From NCBI GenBank assembly GCA_019321725.1, contig CM033111.1, forward strand, positions 6,262,001 to 6,326,000: a stretch of DNA of 64,000 nt, in the 5' to 3' direction. Of the stretch, positions 38,835 through 51,600 are shown one piece after another. The notes below the pieces were generated by a model. It ran no database searches and was not told where the DNA came from. It saw only the letters and a list, made by a program, of their open reading frames with translations. Source of the stretch: Paulownia fortunei (Eukaryota > Streptophyta > Magnoliopsida > Lamiales > Paulowniaceae). Position 1 is the stretch's first letter; the number at the start of each line of letters is the position of its first letter. The position numbers were made by a program, and so were the translations under genes.

Positions 38835-38843
38835 TTTGTTTGG
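38835..38843. repeat. Left copy of the 9-bp MULE target-site duplication
   Basis: TTTGTTTGG; differs from the right copy (43705-43713, TCTGTTTGG) at one base. Confidence 0.7.
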
Positions 38844-38962
38844 GTTTTTTTTGACATATTATTATAATTTAATAAAATAATTATTAAAATACCATAAAAT
38901 ATTATAGGGATTTATAGCAAAGCGTCATTTTTAGATGACGCTTTTATTTATTTATTTTTTTA
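38844..38962 (+). repeat. Left terminal inverted repeat of the MULE
   Basis: Begins GTTTTTTTTGACATATTATT; matches the reverse complement of 43582-43704 with substitutions and small gaps. The inner part contains AGCAAAGCGTCATTTTTAGA, which is also locally palindromic (AAGCGTCA...TGACGCTT). Confidence 0.75.
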
Positions 38963-39019
38963 ATTAGAAAAGTACTTACAAAGAAAGCCGACTTCTTTGT
39001 AAAAATTTTTTCCAAAGAA

Positions 39020-39440
39020 TCTGCAGACATCAATCAATGTATGGTTGACCGGATTTACAATGAAGGCGTTATTGAGGATAACGTTTTTCTTGAAAAGCGT
39101 TACCCATCTGTCAATCAATGCAGACATGCAGAATTTGCCAATTAATGCGGTTGACCGGATTTACAAAGAAAGTGTTACTGGGGAAAGCGTTACCCCCAAT
39201 AACACCTTCTTTGTAAATATGCAGTCAATTAATACAAATATGCAGAATCTGCCAATTAATGTGGTTGATCGGATTTACAAAAAAAGCGTTATTGGGGGAA
39301 AACGTTACCCCCAGTAACACCTTTTTTGTAAATATGTAGACAATTAATGCAGATATGCAAAATCTGCCAATTAATGCAGACATCAATCAATGAAAGGTTG
39401 ACCGAATTTGAAAGGAATGTGTTATAGGCAGTAACACTTT
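39020..39440. repeat. Hairpin-forming tandem array inside the MULE
   Basis: Four related units start with GTTGACCGGATTTACAA-like text at 39043, 39150, 39263 (GTTGATCGG) and 39397 (GTTGACCGAATTT), spaced 107-134 bases. Units 2 and 3 are near-perfect hairpins: 39160-39217 has arms TTTACAAAGAAAGTGTTACT / AACACCTTCTTTGTAAA with a GGGG...CCCC top, and 39274-39332 has the same design. Between units are CAATTAATGC and GCAGA(C/T)AT repeats. Confidence 0.85.
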
Positions 39441-40099
39441 TCTTATTGTAAAATATTTTTTTTTTAAATTTTTGTTGTATTATGAACTGTTTTACCAGCT
39501 TTGTTTTTTTTTTTTTCACGAGGTTCACGGGTTGTCTTTTTCTTCTCACTCATTTTTCTTCTTCTCATTCTTAACTATTTCTTTCTCCCAACTTTCTTTC
39601 TTCATCTTCGTTTTCTTCTTATTTTGTTTGAAACTTTTGTTCTTATTTTCTTTCTTCACCAACCAAGCATTTCAATAAAGCGGCGGCAACGACAGCGTTA
39701 ACAATGACGACGACCAAATTAAAAAGGTAATTATTATTATTTTAATATTATTATTTTTAAATTAGTTATTTAAGTATTAGTTTTTTAAAATTATTTAATT
39801 TAGTATGCATTATATTTTGAAGTTAAGATGTTAGAAATTATTTTGTTGTTAATTTAAATATTAGAGAGATAACAATAGTTTTTTTTATTAATCCATATTT
39901 TGTTTGATTTGATAATATGTTATATTAACAATTTATTCATTTTGAGACTAATTAAAATACCAATAATAATTAAAATTAATACTCTGTAGGTACATCATAA
40001 AAATAAAATGTACATAAAAAGTTTTTGTTAAAAAATATATATTAAAATATTAGTTTTATTATGAAATATAATATTTTAATTAATTATTAATAATTGTAG

Positions 40100-40561
40100 A
40101 TAGTGAATAAACATGCGGCAAATGGAAATGGACATGGGGGTTATAGACATGTTGTGAATTTAATGTTAAGGGATTGTACATGCGGCAAATGGAAGTTGTT
40201 TGGGATTTCGTGCTCTCATGCTCAGAAGGTATATGTTGCTTACAAGTTTAACTCTGCAGTACTCGTAAAACTATATTACAACATACAAACTTATAGACAA
40301 ATATATGCTGGTGTATTTAAGTCATACATGGATGAAAATTATTGGGACATACTTAATTTTGAGCTATATCATGATAGCACTTTACGGGTTATTTCTAACC
40401 GAGGCAGAATTGGACTTCTTGCATCCCAAATGAGATTAATTGGGCATAAACTCGGGCAAGACAACAAGCTTGTAGAGAACAAGCCCACCAACAACAATGT
40501 CCAACACAGTCTCAGTCATGAGTTTTGCTCGATTTTAGGGTTGACTCATTGTACAAGTTAA
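40100..40561 (+). pseudogene. MuDR-type transposase C-terminal fragment with SWIM zinc finger
   Basis: After an AG acceptor at 40098-40099 an open frame of about 153 codons reads a SWIM finger: CTCGKWKLFGISCSHA (CxC...CxH spacing), followed by YNIQTYRQIYAGVFKSYMDE, the usual text after the finger in MULE transposases. The DDE catalytic part and the N-terminal DNA-binding part are missing upstream, where only repeats and AT-rich DNA are present. The frame itself has no stop before 40559-40561. Confidence 0.8.
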
Positions 40562-40841
40562 AATTTGTATTAACATATTATTGTATTGAGGTTTTTAATG
40601 CCAAATATTTGTAATGCACTTATTTTTATTATTCGTGGTCGGAATGATAATAATACTCATTTTTAAAGTATTTATCATGCAGTTAATTGATGTAATTATT
40701 TGTAATTGTAGTTGGAATAATCAAAATACTAAATGGTAAACACTTATTCTCATTACAAATATTTTATTTATATTTGAATCATGTCATAAGTTTATTATTA
40801 CTTTCATGGTTTCATTGATATAAAATATTCTAACTTACAGG

Positions 40842-43276
40842 ATGGATTTGACACAAGTATATAGGCCACGTGATTCAAGATTGTTATCTATGCAGTCACA
40901 GCATAGATCCAAGATTGTGATGATAGGGACGATATGAGATATTACATAGAAGACGGGTCCTTTTTAACAGCTATTTGATCAGGTGCACCCGCATACACGC
41001 GTGCTTACTATATTACATCATATGGAATTTTATAGTGTGTACAGATGTGGACGTTTAATTGCTGATTTTCACTTGATTATCGCTTTGGTGGAGAGATGGC
41101 GCCGAGAGACACATACTTTTCATTTTCGAGTAGGCGAGGCCACCATTATATTACAAGATGTTGCAGTTATTTGGGGTCTTCCTATTGATGGTTTTCCAGT
41201 CACAGGTGTAGATCACGAGATGTCTATACCACAGTGGGTATAGTATTGTGTGGTTACTTTAGGATTTTATCCTGCGCCCAAACATTTTAGGAGGGCACGT
41301 CTATATACCAGCGCTCTTACACAATATATGAGACAACATCATGTGACTGATGACAGTGATGAGGAGCATGTACACCAATACGCTCGTGCATGTGTATTCA
41401 TGTTGCGTGGTGGTGTTATGTGTCCTGATTCATCAGGAAATTCAATCCCGTTACTTTATCTGCCAAAATTGAAGAATGTTGATAAAGTTAGTAGGTACAG
41501 CTGGGGTAGTGTTGTATTGGTTTTTTTGTATCGTGAGTTATGTACGGCATGCTCCACAACAAAATGCAATATTAGTGGTGCATTACAATTATTACAGGTA
41601 AAATTAATACATATTTATATTATAATTTAATACATTTTTATCATATTTTGTATTGATATGAATTTCAATTCTTTCAGATTTGGGCGTGGTTTAGGATAAC
41701 GCCCATTACACCAATCGTTCTAGAACCACATGTAGATTTAGAGCCATAGGAGGTTGATTTAGAGCATGTACTTCCTAATCCTCCCTATGGTGCATAGTAA
41801 AAAAATTTAATTATTATTTTTTTATATATTTATTTTTTTATTATGTTAATGTAAATAAATAATTATAAGTGGAATATGACGATGACTTATGATCATACTA
41901 CTCGGTATTTTGTGTGTATCTTTCGAGAGATGTTTAATGCTATGATGCTACACCATGTCAACAAATTTATAATGAAGTTTTATTTGCCATCACCAGTAAT
42001 ATATTATTAATATCTATTTATTTATTTTTGTAGTTCATTTGGCAACCATATGACATGACTTCCCAACACATTACTGAGTTGCCACCATATTGTAGTCCCC
42101 AACTTTAAACGTTCACATGTCCATTGATCTTTTATGCATGAGTTGAGATGTATTATCCTGAGAGGGTTTTTCGACAGTTTGAGATGATGCAAAATATCCC
42201 TCCATTTCCACAGGATTGTGACACAGATTTGCATAGATTTGACCGTAGAGGGTATATAGAATTTGACTGGAAAGCTCATCACATACAGTACATTAGCGCA
42301 TGGATTAAAAGATTTGAGACTATTGTGTATAGACCACTCATCAGAGATACAATTGCTAGAGATGATGGATATGATGAGTGGTCTGACAGAGTTACACGTC
42401 GTTTTATATCGCCTGCTAATAGAGTTTAGATTACAGGCTACCAAGTTGGGGATGCATCTTTTATGCAATTTTTGGTATGTAAATTGATATTTGATATATT
42501 TATATTTTTGAATTCTTTTATATCGTATATATTTATATTGTAATTTTTTATATGTATTTTAGGCTGATCAATTGACCTCTCTTAGTATAAGTGTTCGGAT
42601 GAGCCCTCTTGAGGATTTGACTGCAGCTAATTCATTATTGGAACTATATATTTCTGTTGGTGAGCAGGCTGCAGCCCTCCTCACCAGTCGAGATTTACCT
42701 TCGCAAATGCCCTCGCAACAACCACAACCACCAGATGATATACAGACTACAACAAATAAGAGAATGAGGAGTCGTACTGAGAGGTCTAGTAGCTCAGTAG
42801 AGTGTAATACCACCAGTCGGATTCAAATACTTTCTTTCATCGACCATACTTCAACATCATATCACTGTCCTCCAGCAGCTGATGTAGTCGGGCCTTCTAC
42901 ATTACCTGCCTCTCCTGATGATGTTTATAGGCCAGTCCTAGTATCAGAAGATTATTTTCCTTTCACTCCTTATGGTTTGACAGCATATACGTACTCATAG
43001 GTACAACTTAATCTTGGCTTGAGATTGATGCCTTAAAATGTATCACATCCGGAGTTTAATATCTCTCATGTTCTATTCCCTTCAATGACATCAATGTATC
43101 GATATCATATCCATGATACCTCTTCATCGAGTTATCATAATATATATGTAGATGATAATTCACAAACTGATAAAATATCACAATATTTTGATACTGTTGC
43201 ACAGAATATGAGAGAGAGAGCTAGAGGGTATAGGATTAGACGACCACATGGTTGTGGTACTGGCGGATATTACTGA
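40842..43276 (+). pseudogene. Plant mobile domain (MAIN/MAIL-like) gene of the MULE, decayed
   Basis: Pieces in order: ATG 40842, then LSMQSQHRSK; HTRVLTILHHMEFYSVYRCG; HTFHFRVGEATIILQDVAVI; WGLPIDGFPVTG; HVHQYARACVFMLRGG; LLYLPKLKNV; after the intron 41598-41677, IWAWFRI; later YYPERVFRQFEMMQNIP and YDEWSDRVTRRF; a Ser/Pro/Gln-rich tail at 42572-43000; and RPHGCGTGGYY ending 43276. This is the PMD (aminotransferase-like) family, also annotated as phosphatase-7-long-form-like. It has in-frame stops at 40935, 40947, 40965 (with a neighbouring open frame 40907-40975, suggesting frameshifts), 41241 and 41747. Cellular PMD proteins MAIN and MAIL1 silence transposons; transposon-borne copies are known. 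This one is not functional as read. Confidence 0.8.
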
Positions 43277-43581
43277 TTATTGTACATAATATATTTAATT
43301 TTATTACTTTATTTATTTATATAATATTTTTTAAATTGTCGTTTAATTTTTATTTAACAATCTAACTTTTATATTTACATGTATAATATTATAATTACAT
43401 AAAATGTTAAATACACATGATATGAATAAATTACAGATATACACAATTAGCGTATCATGTATATATATTAGTTACTTATATATATATATATAAATTAAAA
43501 AGAAAGTTAAGAATTTGAAAGTAACGCCTTCAAATTGGTTTAACTTTGAAAGCGTTACTTTGTGAAACGCTTTCAAATTGG

Positions 43582-43704
43582 AAAACAAAATTTATTTAAA
43601 GTGTTATTATAACTAACGATTTGCCATAATTTGGTGATCTCTTGTCATTATACAGTATTTTAACAAATATTTTAATAAATTATAATATTTTACCAAAAAA
43701 GCTC
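43582..43704 (-). repeat. Right terminal inverted repeat of the MULE
   Basis: Reverse complement begins GAGCTTTTTTGGTAAAATA and continues ATTATAATTTATTAAAATA, parallel to the left end. Just inside, 43510-43580 repeats GCGTTAC/AACGCTTTCAAATTGG motifs related to the hairpin array at the left end. Confidence 0.75.
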
Positions 43705-43713
43705 TCTGTTTGG
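43705..43713. repeat. Right copy of the 9-bp MULE target-site duplication
   Basis: TCTGTTTGG, paired with TTTGTTTGG at 38835-38843. Confidence 0.7.
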
Positions 43714-46700
43714 TCTAATGCAATATAGATCGATCCACTATGTTTAAATTTAGGAGTGAACACGAGTGTCTAATTCTCAGCTTGATGTAGTTCGGTCTTA
43801 ATTTGTATTGTATTTTTTTGTGAATACAAGTACACGTCATTTTTAATAAATAATAAAATAATGAGTAAAATATTATTTTCCTGAGAATTGATCGTTATTG
43901 ATTATTGAAATTTTGTTGGGTGCACCCATCCCTCCTAATTTTTTATATTTATATTTTTAATATATAAATTTTTAGTAAATTTAAAAATTTATCCCCTCTA
44001 GAAATTATTCCAATCACCCCATCGAATATTTTGAATATGTAAATTTAATAAATTTATAGATGTTTTAAAATTATTTTAAACTTTATTTTTTAAAAAATTA
44101 TAGGTGATAGAATTTATTATTGATACAAAGTTTTAAAAGGTATTTGTACTAACTTTTAAAATTTTATTACGATTTCGTTTCTACAATTACGGATGTTTTA
44201 GTAAAAAAATACTCATTGTTACTTTTTGTTTTTATTTTTTAGTTCTTAACTTATTTGATTTCACTTTCGTTGTTTATTATTTAATGTTATACTAATTTTT
44301 ATTTCATAAGAAATCATATGTGTAGGTTTTTCATGATATAAAACTTATTTGATTTGGTTAATGATTATGGAATAATGCTCAAATTCTTCTAAGTTAGTTT
44401 TTGTTTTGTGTTGTAATATATTAGAATTAATTATTATTTTTGTTTAAAAATTAGTTTTTATTCAAATACCTAAACAAATATAATTTATATAAAATATTTA
44501 TGTATAAGTACCACATATTATATTTATATTTACATTTTAGTTTTTAATAATTAGTTAAGAAAAAAAATTCAATAAAAAAATAATTTTATATATGAAAAAA
44601 TAATAAATTTGATAAACGAATCTCACCCACCTATACTAAAATCGTAGCTTCGCCCTTAACGCTTACGCACTGCAATGTATATATACTTTTCTTGTGCTTT
44701 GGTGTCATTTTATTTAGGTCCGAAACTTAATGTTTGTTCCAATATTTTTCCTGCAAAATAAACACAAAAAAATAATAATAAAACTCATAAGAATTTCTAA
44801 AACTAATAAAAAGTTAAACAAATGATAATAAATTTGACTTGAAATAGGTCAAAACCTTAAATATTTTACACATTTACATACCTAATCAATGATACTTCTT
44901 TGTAGTTTTATTTTTATTAGTGCATAAATTTATTTATTATGTTGGAAAATATTTACTATAAAATTTAAATGAGATTCCACTTTATTTTAAAAGTGCTTTG
45001 TTCAACTAATATAGTTCCCAAATGAATTTCATCCACAAAAATGATCTTTTACATGTAAGAGACATGCAAATATAATTAGCAGGCCATATGTTATTACACC
45101 ATGTAAAAATATATGCAATATTAATTGGCCAAAAATTATTACTAATAGTGCAAAGTGGTGTAATTATAATAAATGATTGCCATGGCACGAATACTACTCC
45201 ACGATAAGTAGCGCAGTGAAAAGTGATTGGGGGCACAAATATGAATGGCGGTAGTTCGAATACCCGAAAAGTCTAGTAAAGACATAAAAGAGTACCGAAT
45301 TCTGTGTGTTGCCGCTCCTATAGGAAACAAAACGAGTCGTGTGTTCAATTTGAGTACAACTACATTGTAGACACCACACGACCGAATTTACTTGAAGTGT
45401 GTCTTTGGAGGTGAGCATTTTCTTCAGAATTTAGTCGGGGTACAAGCCTTGATACCTGAATATAAAAAATAAAAAAAAATACTCCAAAAAATTTAATTTG
45501 GCAATGTAATAATATTTGATCATGGCCCCCAATTTCGATAAAATATTGAATAAAGATCCTCAAAATAATTAGATATACATCTCCCTCCCTATTTTAATTG
45601 CCCACTATAAAAATTGCAAAACTTTTTGATTAAGGGCAATAATTATGTAAATATGCAGTGGGAGGGGGCTATCTTCAATTTATTTTATGTTGAAGTCCTT
45701 CTCGTCTAGGTCATTGGATGACAGCCATGATTATCATTTTTTTTTTCCTTTTGTGGAAACTAACTGTAAAAATATTATTGTATAGGGAAGTTTTATGGCT
45801 TTGTTTGATTTTATTTTCTATTGTTTTGAAAAAATTATTTTGAAAGAAAAAGTGTAGTTTGGTAGTGAGATTGGAGATTGCGTGAAAAATGAAAGTGTTT
45901 AGATGTTTTGTTAGAAAAAAATAATGTGATATATTTTTTGGGACATTGTTTTGCTATAAATGTCTTATTAATCTTATTGACTGTAGTTAGTAGGAGGCAT
46001 GTTCAACTGTAAAAGTTTTATCATAGTTAGTGAGAATATAATATGATATAAGATTATTTAAATATTATAATTGATTATTGATATTTTGAAAAATAAAAAT
46101 ATCATTTTTAGAAAATACAAGTGACAAATATATTTTCGTTTTTAGGAAATAAAATATTATGATGGAAATAAAACCATACAAAGTCTATATATTTTAACTG
46201 TCACTACTATTTGGGTATCTTTTTAATTTTTCAAACAAAAGAGGCATTTCTGTAATTATACTTGACCATCTTTGTAAATTTACACCTTTGAAACAAAAAT
46301 ATATATTATTAATCACAAAAAATGGAACCTTATAGGTAATAAGTACAACCATATAGTATTATCCATGACAATATGATTAGTCTAAATTTGTCTTGAACTT
46401 TTCTCGTTTGGGATGAATTTTCAAAGTTATAAACGAGTTCGGAGGGTTTTGATTTTTTTTTTCAAACCTGCTCCGTCCGAACCCGTTCTACTTAGTTTTT
46501 ATAATTATTTTTTATTTAATATATATATTTATATAATATTATATTTTAAAAAATATATTTTTTAAAAAAATTAATAATATTATTTTTTAAATTATAAAAC
46601 AGTCTAATAGATCTAATCAAAATTGGATGAATTCGAAACAAAATGAATATTGAGTTATTGAAAATCTTAAGTAAATGGATATTAAAATTTTACATAAAAT

Positions 46701-47189
46701 TTTGACAAATTCATCCAAAATCTACGATTGCTATCCTAGTGCTACCAAACTAAAAATAATCATGATAATAATATAAGTACCATGTAGCAATTTCCCAAAA
46801 ATGGGCTCTCATCATTGTACATTAAATGCTGGGAGAGCCAAGGGCGTGCATATACTCACTAGCTTGATGGAAAAGTCAAATTTACCCTTGCGCGGTCAGC
46901 GTATTTTCTCTTGTCTTCACTCTCCAATTAGAATTCACCAATGTTTTTCTATACAGATCGGACCGATGTCCGATCATAAATTGAAGATCGATTCAATTTG
47001 ATTTAAATAATTACTTTTGTGATTCAATCTCATTGATCAATACCGATCAAATCTCTCTTTTCATTTTTTTATTTTAAAAAAATTTTAAAATATTAAATTT
47101 AATATTTTTTTATATATACGACTATTTAAATTTTGGATTACTTAGTTATTTTTTTAATTAATTTTTTTTATTTTTAAAATATTTTATAG
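43714..47189. other. AT-rich intergenic region
   Basis: Many A/T runs and overlapping short ORFs (for example around 45000-45560) without family similarity. A somewhat less AT-rich stretch at 46800-46990 has a 66-codon ORF of no recognisable family. Confidence 0.5.
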
Positions 47190-48145
47190 AGTTAAATATA
47201 CTTTATCCCTTAAATTATTGATTTTGTATCAAATACTCTATTTTATTAATAAATTTTTTAAATATCCCTTTAAACCAATAAAAATTACATTGATGGATCA
47301 AAATAAACATGACTTAAATAAAATGTGAAATTCACTTTACCCATCTATTATAAATTATATAATACTTTGCTCCGTAATTAAATGTCAATCAATTTAATTT
47401 TAAATTTAATTTAATATTATTTTTTTAAAAATAAAATAATATTTAACTAAATTTAAAATAATTAAATAGGTAAATACAACTTTAATAAGTAAATTTAAAA
47501 AAAACTATGTCACATAAATTTCTATTGCTATTATTTTAAATATATAATTTTAATAAGTAAGTGTTAAATTTAGAGTCAATTAAATTGATATTACTTAATG
47601 GTGTAAATAATTATATTATGTAAGTTGTGCGGGTGTAACTCAAATATATAAATGAATCTAATTTTAATGCTTAGTTATTTATTAAAGTCTAAGAAATGCT
47701 TTCTAAAATAATATATATAAGATGAAAGTAATATTAATTTATGTGATATATTATTTTTTAAATTAATATGTCTATTATTTTGATCCAAAATTTTTAATAT
47801 TTACTTATTAAAACAATATATAAATGGTAGTAGTATAAATCTATGGGATATATATTTTTTTAAAATAATATCTCTTGCCTATACTAAATTTACATTTGCT
47901 ATTATTTATTTTAGATTTAATTATAGATTTATTTATTTAATAAAACTAGAGTTAAGTAAAATATGAGATCAAATTAATTGACATTTAATTTTAGAGGGAG
48001 TAAAATATAAGATTTAATATTTTATTTAATTTAAAAATATTTTTGTCTATCAATATATTTTTATTGATTTAAGATGGTATTCGAAAATTTTATTAATAAT
48101 AAAGAATATTATTTGCAAAATTAATAATAAAAGGGGTGTTTAATC
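47190..48145. mobile_element. Fold-back (long inverted repeat) element upstream of the HUA2-like gene
   Basis: The arm 47190-47600 matches the reverse complement of 47700-48145 with many substitutions. Clear shared blocks are TTATTAATAAA, CCAATAAAAATTACATTGAT (left) versus TCAATAAAAATATATTGAT (right, inverted), AATTAAATGTCAATCAATTT versus AATTAAATGTCAATTAATTT, and TTTAATAAGTAA. The two arms make up nearly the whole element, with only about 100 bases between. No coding sequence. It may form a long hairpin RNA if transcribed. Confidence 0.7.
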
Positions 48146-48314
48146 CTATTTTATAATAATTAATTTATTATAATATAATTATATATAATATAAAAAAAAT
48201 AATATAATTAATTTTTATTATCAATTAAATAAGTCGATCTACAGCAAAATTAATTTTGTCGTGGTGTCAATCCATTTATGAAAATCTGAAATTTACTACA
48301 TATCTAATTATTTC

Positions 48315-48352
48315 ATATATATATATATATATAGATGTATATATATCATACT
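48315..48352. repeat. TA-rich microsatellite near the HUA2-like promoter
   Basis: Run of TATATATA interrupted by GATG, about 250-290 bases before the start codon. Confidence 0.8.
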
Positions 48353-48600
48353 TCGTGTATTTTCTCCTATCATCCACGACTATCATCGCTATTTATTTAT
48401 TTACTTTTTTTCACATAAAATAAAGTATTCTCTTCTGATCGGTGGAACAACTAACGTAGAAACACAAGGCCAAGAGCCAGAAGCCGACGCCGTTTCGGGG
48501 GCTGCCCCGGTGAACTGTTGCTTCATCTAGGGTTGTTGTTTGTTATATCTCTCATTGGTGGGTTTTGACAGAGAGAAAAAAAGTTGGGATTTTGGAGGGC

Positions 48601-51600
48601 ATGGCTCCAGGGCGGAAGCGTGGAGCGAAAGGGGTGAAAACAAAGAGCGAGTTGAGTTTGGGCGATCTCGTCCTCGCCAAGGTAAAGGGCTTTCCTGCTT
48701 GGCCTGCCAAGGTACATTTCTGATTCACTTTAGATCTTTTTCTGATTTTCTTTTTATTCTTTTATTGCGCAATTTCGATTAATTCTGTTTTTAAAAGAAT
48801 TTATGCTTGTGGGGTTTTTATTTTCTTTGTTTGGGATGGGAATTTCTTTGGTTTGCATTTACTTGATTTTTTTACTTTTATGGAGTTGCCTTGAGTTGCT
48901 GAGTTTGATTGGAAAGTAATCCCATCAAAGTAGATTATACGTATGAGAATCTTGGATTTGTGCCCTTGACTATAAGACAAGGGGGATACAAGACAAGGGG
49001 GAAAACAGTTGGTGTTGCCAGTGTGCGGGCGGAATTGGATACTTTGGGTAAAAGATCCACTGTTAGAAATTACTGGGGGGTGGAAACAGGGGAGGCATCG
49101 GAATTAGGGTTTAGATAGAAACAATGCGGGGAATCCGAGGGTTGTAATTAATAAGGTATTATCTTGATGCATTTACTTCCATTCAGGCTGTGTGACAATG
49201 TCTATGCATGTGTCCGAGCTTTGACGCAATAATAATTTTGTCTCTATTCAGGGTTTCTTTCAGATGCTGTATGCAGTAGTGTGTTTTATATTTAATTTTT
49301 CCATAGTGAGGTGGGTGTCAGCTTCTGAATTCTGCTATCAAGATCGACAAATTATTGAAATCCCTGCATAATTTTTGGAAGTAAAGAAACTATTATCTCA
49401 TTAGGTAGATAGGGTTGTCCTTTTGCCTGGCCACTACTCACAGGTTTCTAGTTAGCATTCTGTGTCACATGTTTCTAAATTACACTGATTGTATTCTCTT
49501 GGATTTTTCTTTGCTGTGTTAATATCGAATTTTAATTATTTGCTGATTGTGTAAATTTTTGTGGCTTTTAATTCCAGATTAGCAGACCTGAAGACTGGGA
49601 GCGTGCTCCTGACCCTAAAAAGTACTTTGTCCAATTTTTTGGTACATCAGAGATGTAAGCACTTTCTTTATATCTTTTTTTTTTTGTGCGTTTATGAAAG
49701 GACTTGTTGCCAAAAAGATTATGAGGATAAATCTTTTCTTTTACCTGCTGAGGAACACAAGTAAAACTATTATGACATCAGGAAAGTATTCTAAATGAGA
49801 GATTCTGTTTCTTGCATCTCCCAGTAGGTGGCTTTTCCCTATTTCTCGAACCTTTTAGTAAGTATGGCTAGGGGAACCCTTAAAATAAGTTTTGCTTGTA
49901 GGTTCCTTTACTTTTGGTGGCTCAAAGAAGTTTTTAATTGTTCTGTGAAATATTTGTTGGGGCATTCCAAAGTTTTTATAGCTTTGTTTATGCAGCTATA
50001 TTGTCATTGGTTGTAGGGGAGTTATTTTTCAAGATGTGCAGACTGTGATGGTACATTTATTTGTGCTTACTTTAGTCTTAAGCCTATGGCTGACACAGCC
50101 ATGAGGCTGTGCTACTGCTATTCATTCTTTATGTTGTTGATGATGGTGATTTGCTTACTTGAGGGTATCTAAAAAAAAAAAAAAAAACAATTAGGGTGAG
50201 GGAGTGAGGAGCAGGAGGCTGGGATGCATACAAATGCTGTTGCCTTGAGTTGACAATTAATGAAGCCAATTACTTATTCTATATTTTCTCTCGTTAGTCA
50301 CATGTAGTTTGCATAAGGCAAGATGATGACAGAGTATCCTACCTGGGGCGCAGACAATATTTTTCTCTCAGTTTTTGGCATAAGAAAAAAACAATTTTGT
50401 CATTCTGAGCTACTGGTTCTATATTATATATGTCTACCTCGTATCCCTCTTTTGAGAGTTTGTGTTATCTTCTATGAGGTAGACTTGCTTTGCTGACGGA
50501 AGTGGCAAGTTGTATGATGTAGGATGACCTTCGGCTTATCTTTTTCATGCGTGAAATTTTAATTGGTCGAGGATAGTATCAGTTGGGTGATCTGTCGGTT
50601 GTTTGTGAACCTATTTTTATATGGTGATGGCCGTAAACTATAGGAGGCAAACCCATAAGCAAGCAATGTGAAGCATATTAGAACAAAAAAGAAACAAAGA
50701 TAAAGAATTAAGCATTTTTCCTTTTATCTTGTGTTTTTGGAGAATGAATGTATGTGTGACTTATATTATCTGAGAATAATGTTGACAAAATCCAGAAGAC
50801 CAGAAAAAAGAAATTTCTGCTATCTGAAGAAGCCATTCTTAAAGTCCATACAGGGGTTTAAGTTGTTGGAACTTGAAAGAAGAAAGAGTATAGCAAGAGA
50901 AATTTGTGATGTCCCATTTTTATTTAGGAGGCATTATACTTGGTCTGATCATGTCTCATAGTCAGAAAAACCTTCAAAAGCTCTCTTAGAATTGATGGAA
51001 GTAATTTTTTTGTTCTGTCATTGTGGATTTTAATAAGGAAACTTCATAAATTACCTTCCATATTATCACCTTGTTTTGACTATAGAAGCCTTATATGACT
51101 TGCCACTGTTCATACCCAAATCTTTCGAAAATAGTATCTCTCAAGTCCCTTAAATTTTAGAGATTTGAGAAACAAACAGAAGTTAGACTTTAAAACTAGT
51201 GTTGACATATCTGCAATATAGTCTTCTAAGTTCTGTCCGGCGGACGAGATTGAAAGATCACAGAATTGATTTTGTATGTTTGGCTTTTGCTTTAGATTTT
51301 TATTTTCTTTCACCAGGCGACCTTAGTAAATGAGTAAACGAGCATGCATTGATCTTGGTGATGGCTCATTTGATTTTCAACTGCAATGGCTTTTTCGGTT
51401 CCCTGTTAAATAACAAGCTTAGTTTTCTGCTGAAGGCGTAACATAGCTGAAAGTTCTCATAGGAAGCATTTTTAGTTGATAGTCTAGTTCCCACCATTAT
51501 GTCTTTGCTTAATTTTAAAAAGAACTATATTTTCTAATTCATACTATTGTTTTTAGGTTTATTTAAAAAATACATCTAGCTATCAATTTTTGCTGTTTTT

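Larger units (their letters stand above)
38844..43704 (+). mobile_element. Mutator-like element (MULE) carrying a plant mobile domain
   Basis: About 4.86 kb. The left end and the reverse complement of the right end align over at least 120 bases with mismatches (shared TATTATAATTTA, TTAAAATAC and GCAAA.CGT blocks). Directly outside are TTTGTTTGG (38835-38843) and TCTGTTTGG (43705-43713), an 8-of-9 target duplication of the size made by Mutator transposases. Inside are a hairpin repeat array, a SWIM-finger transposase tail and a PMD frame, all on the plus strand. No DDE catalytic region was found, so the element cannot move on its own. Confidence 0.8.

Noticed and set aside
39472..39701. Two overlapping Phe-rich ORFs inside the MULE
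   Set aside because: They arise from a pyrimidine-rich stretch (probably a 5' leader), not from coding sequence.
45006..45563. Cluster of overlapping minus-strand ORFs
   Set aside because: Three frames overlap, all short, no domain pattern and no splice logic linking them.
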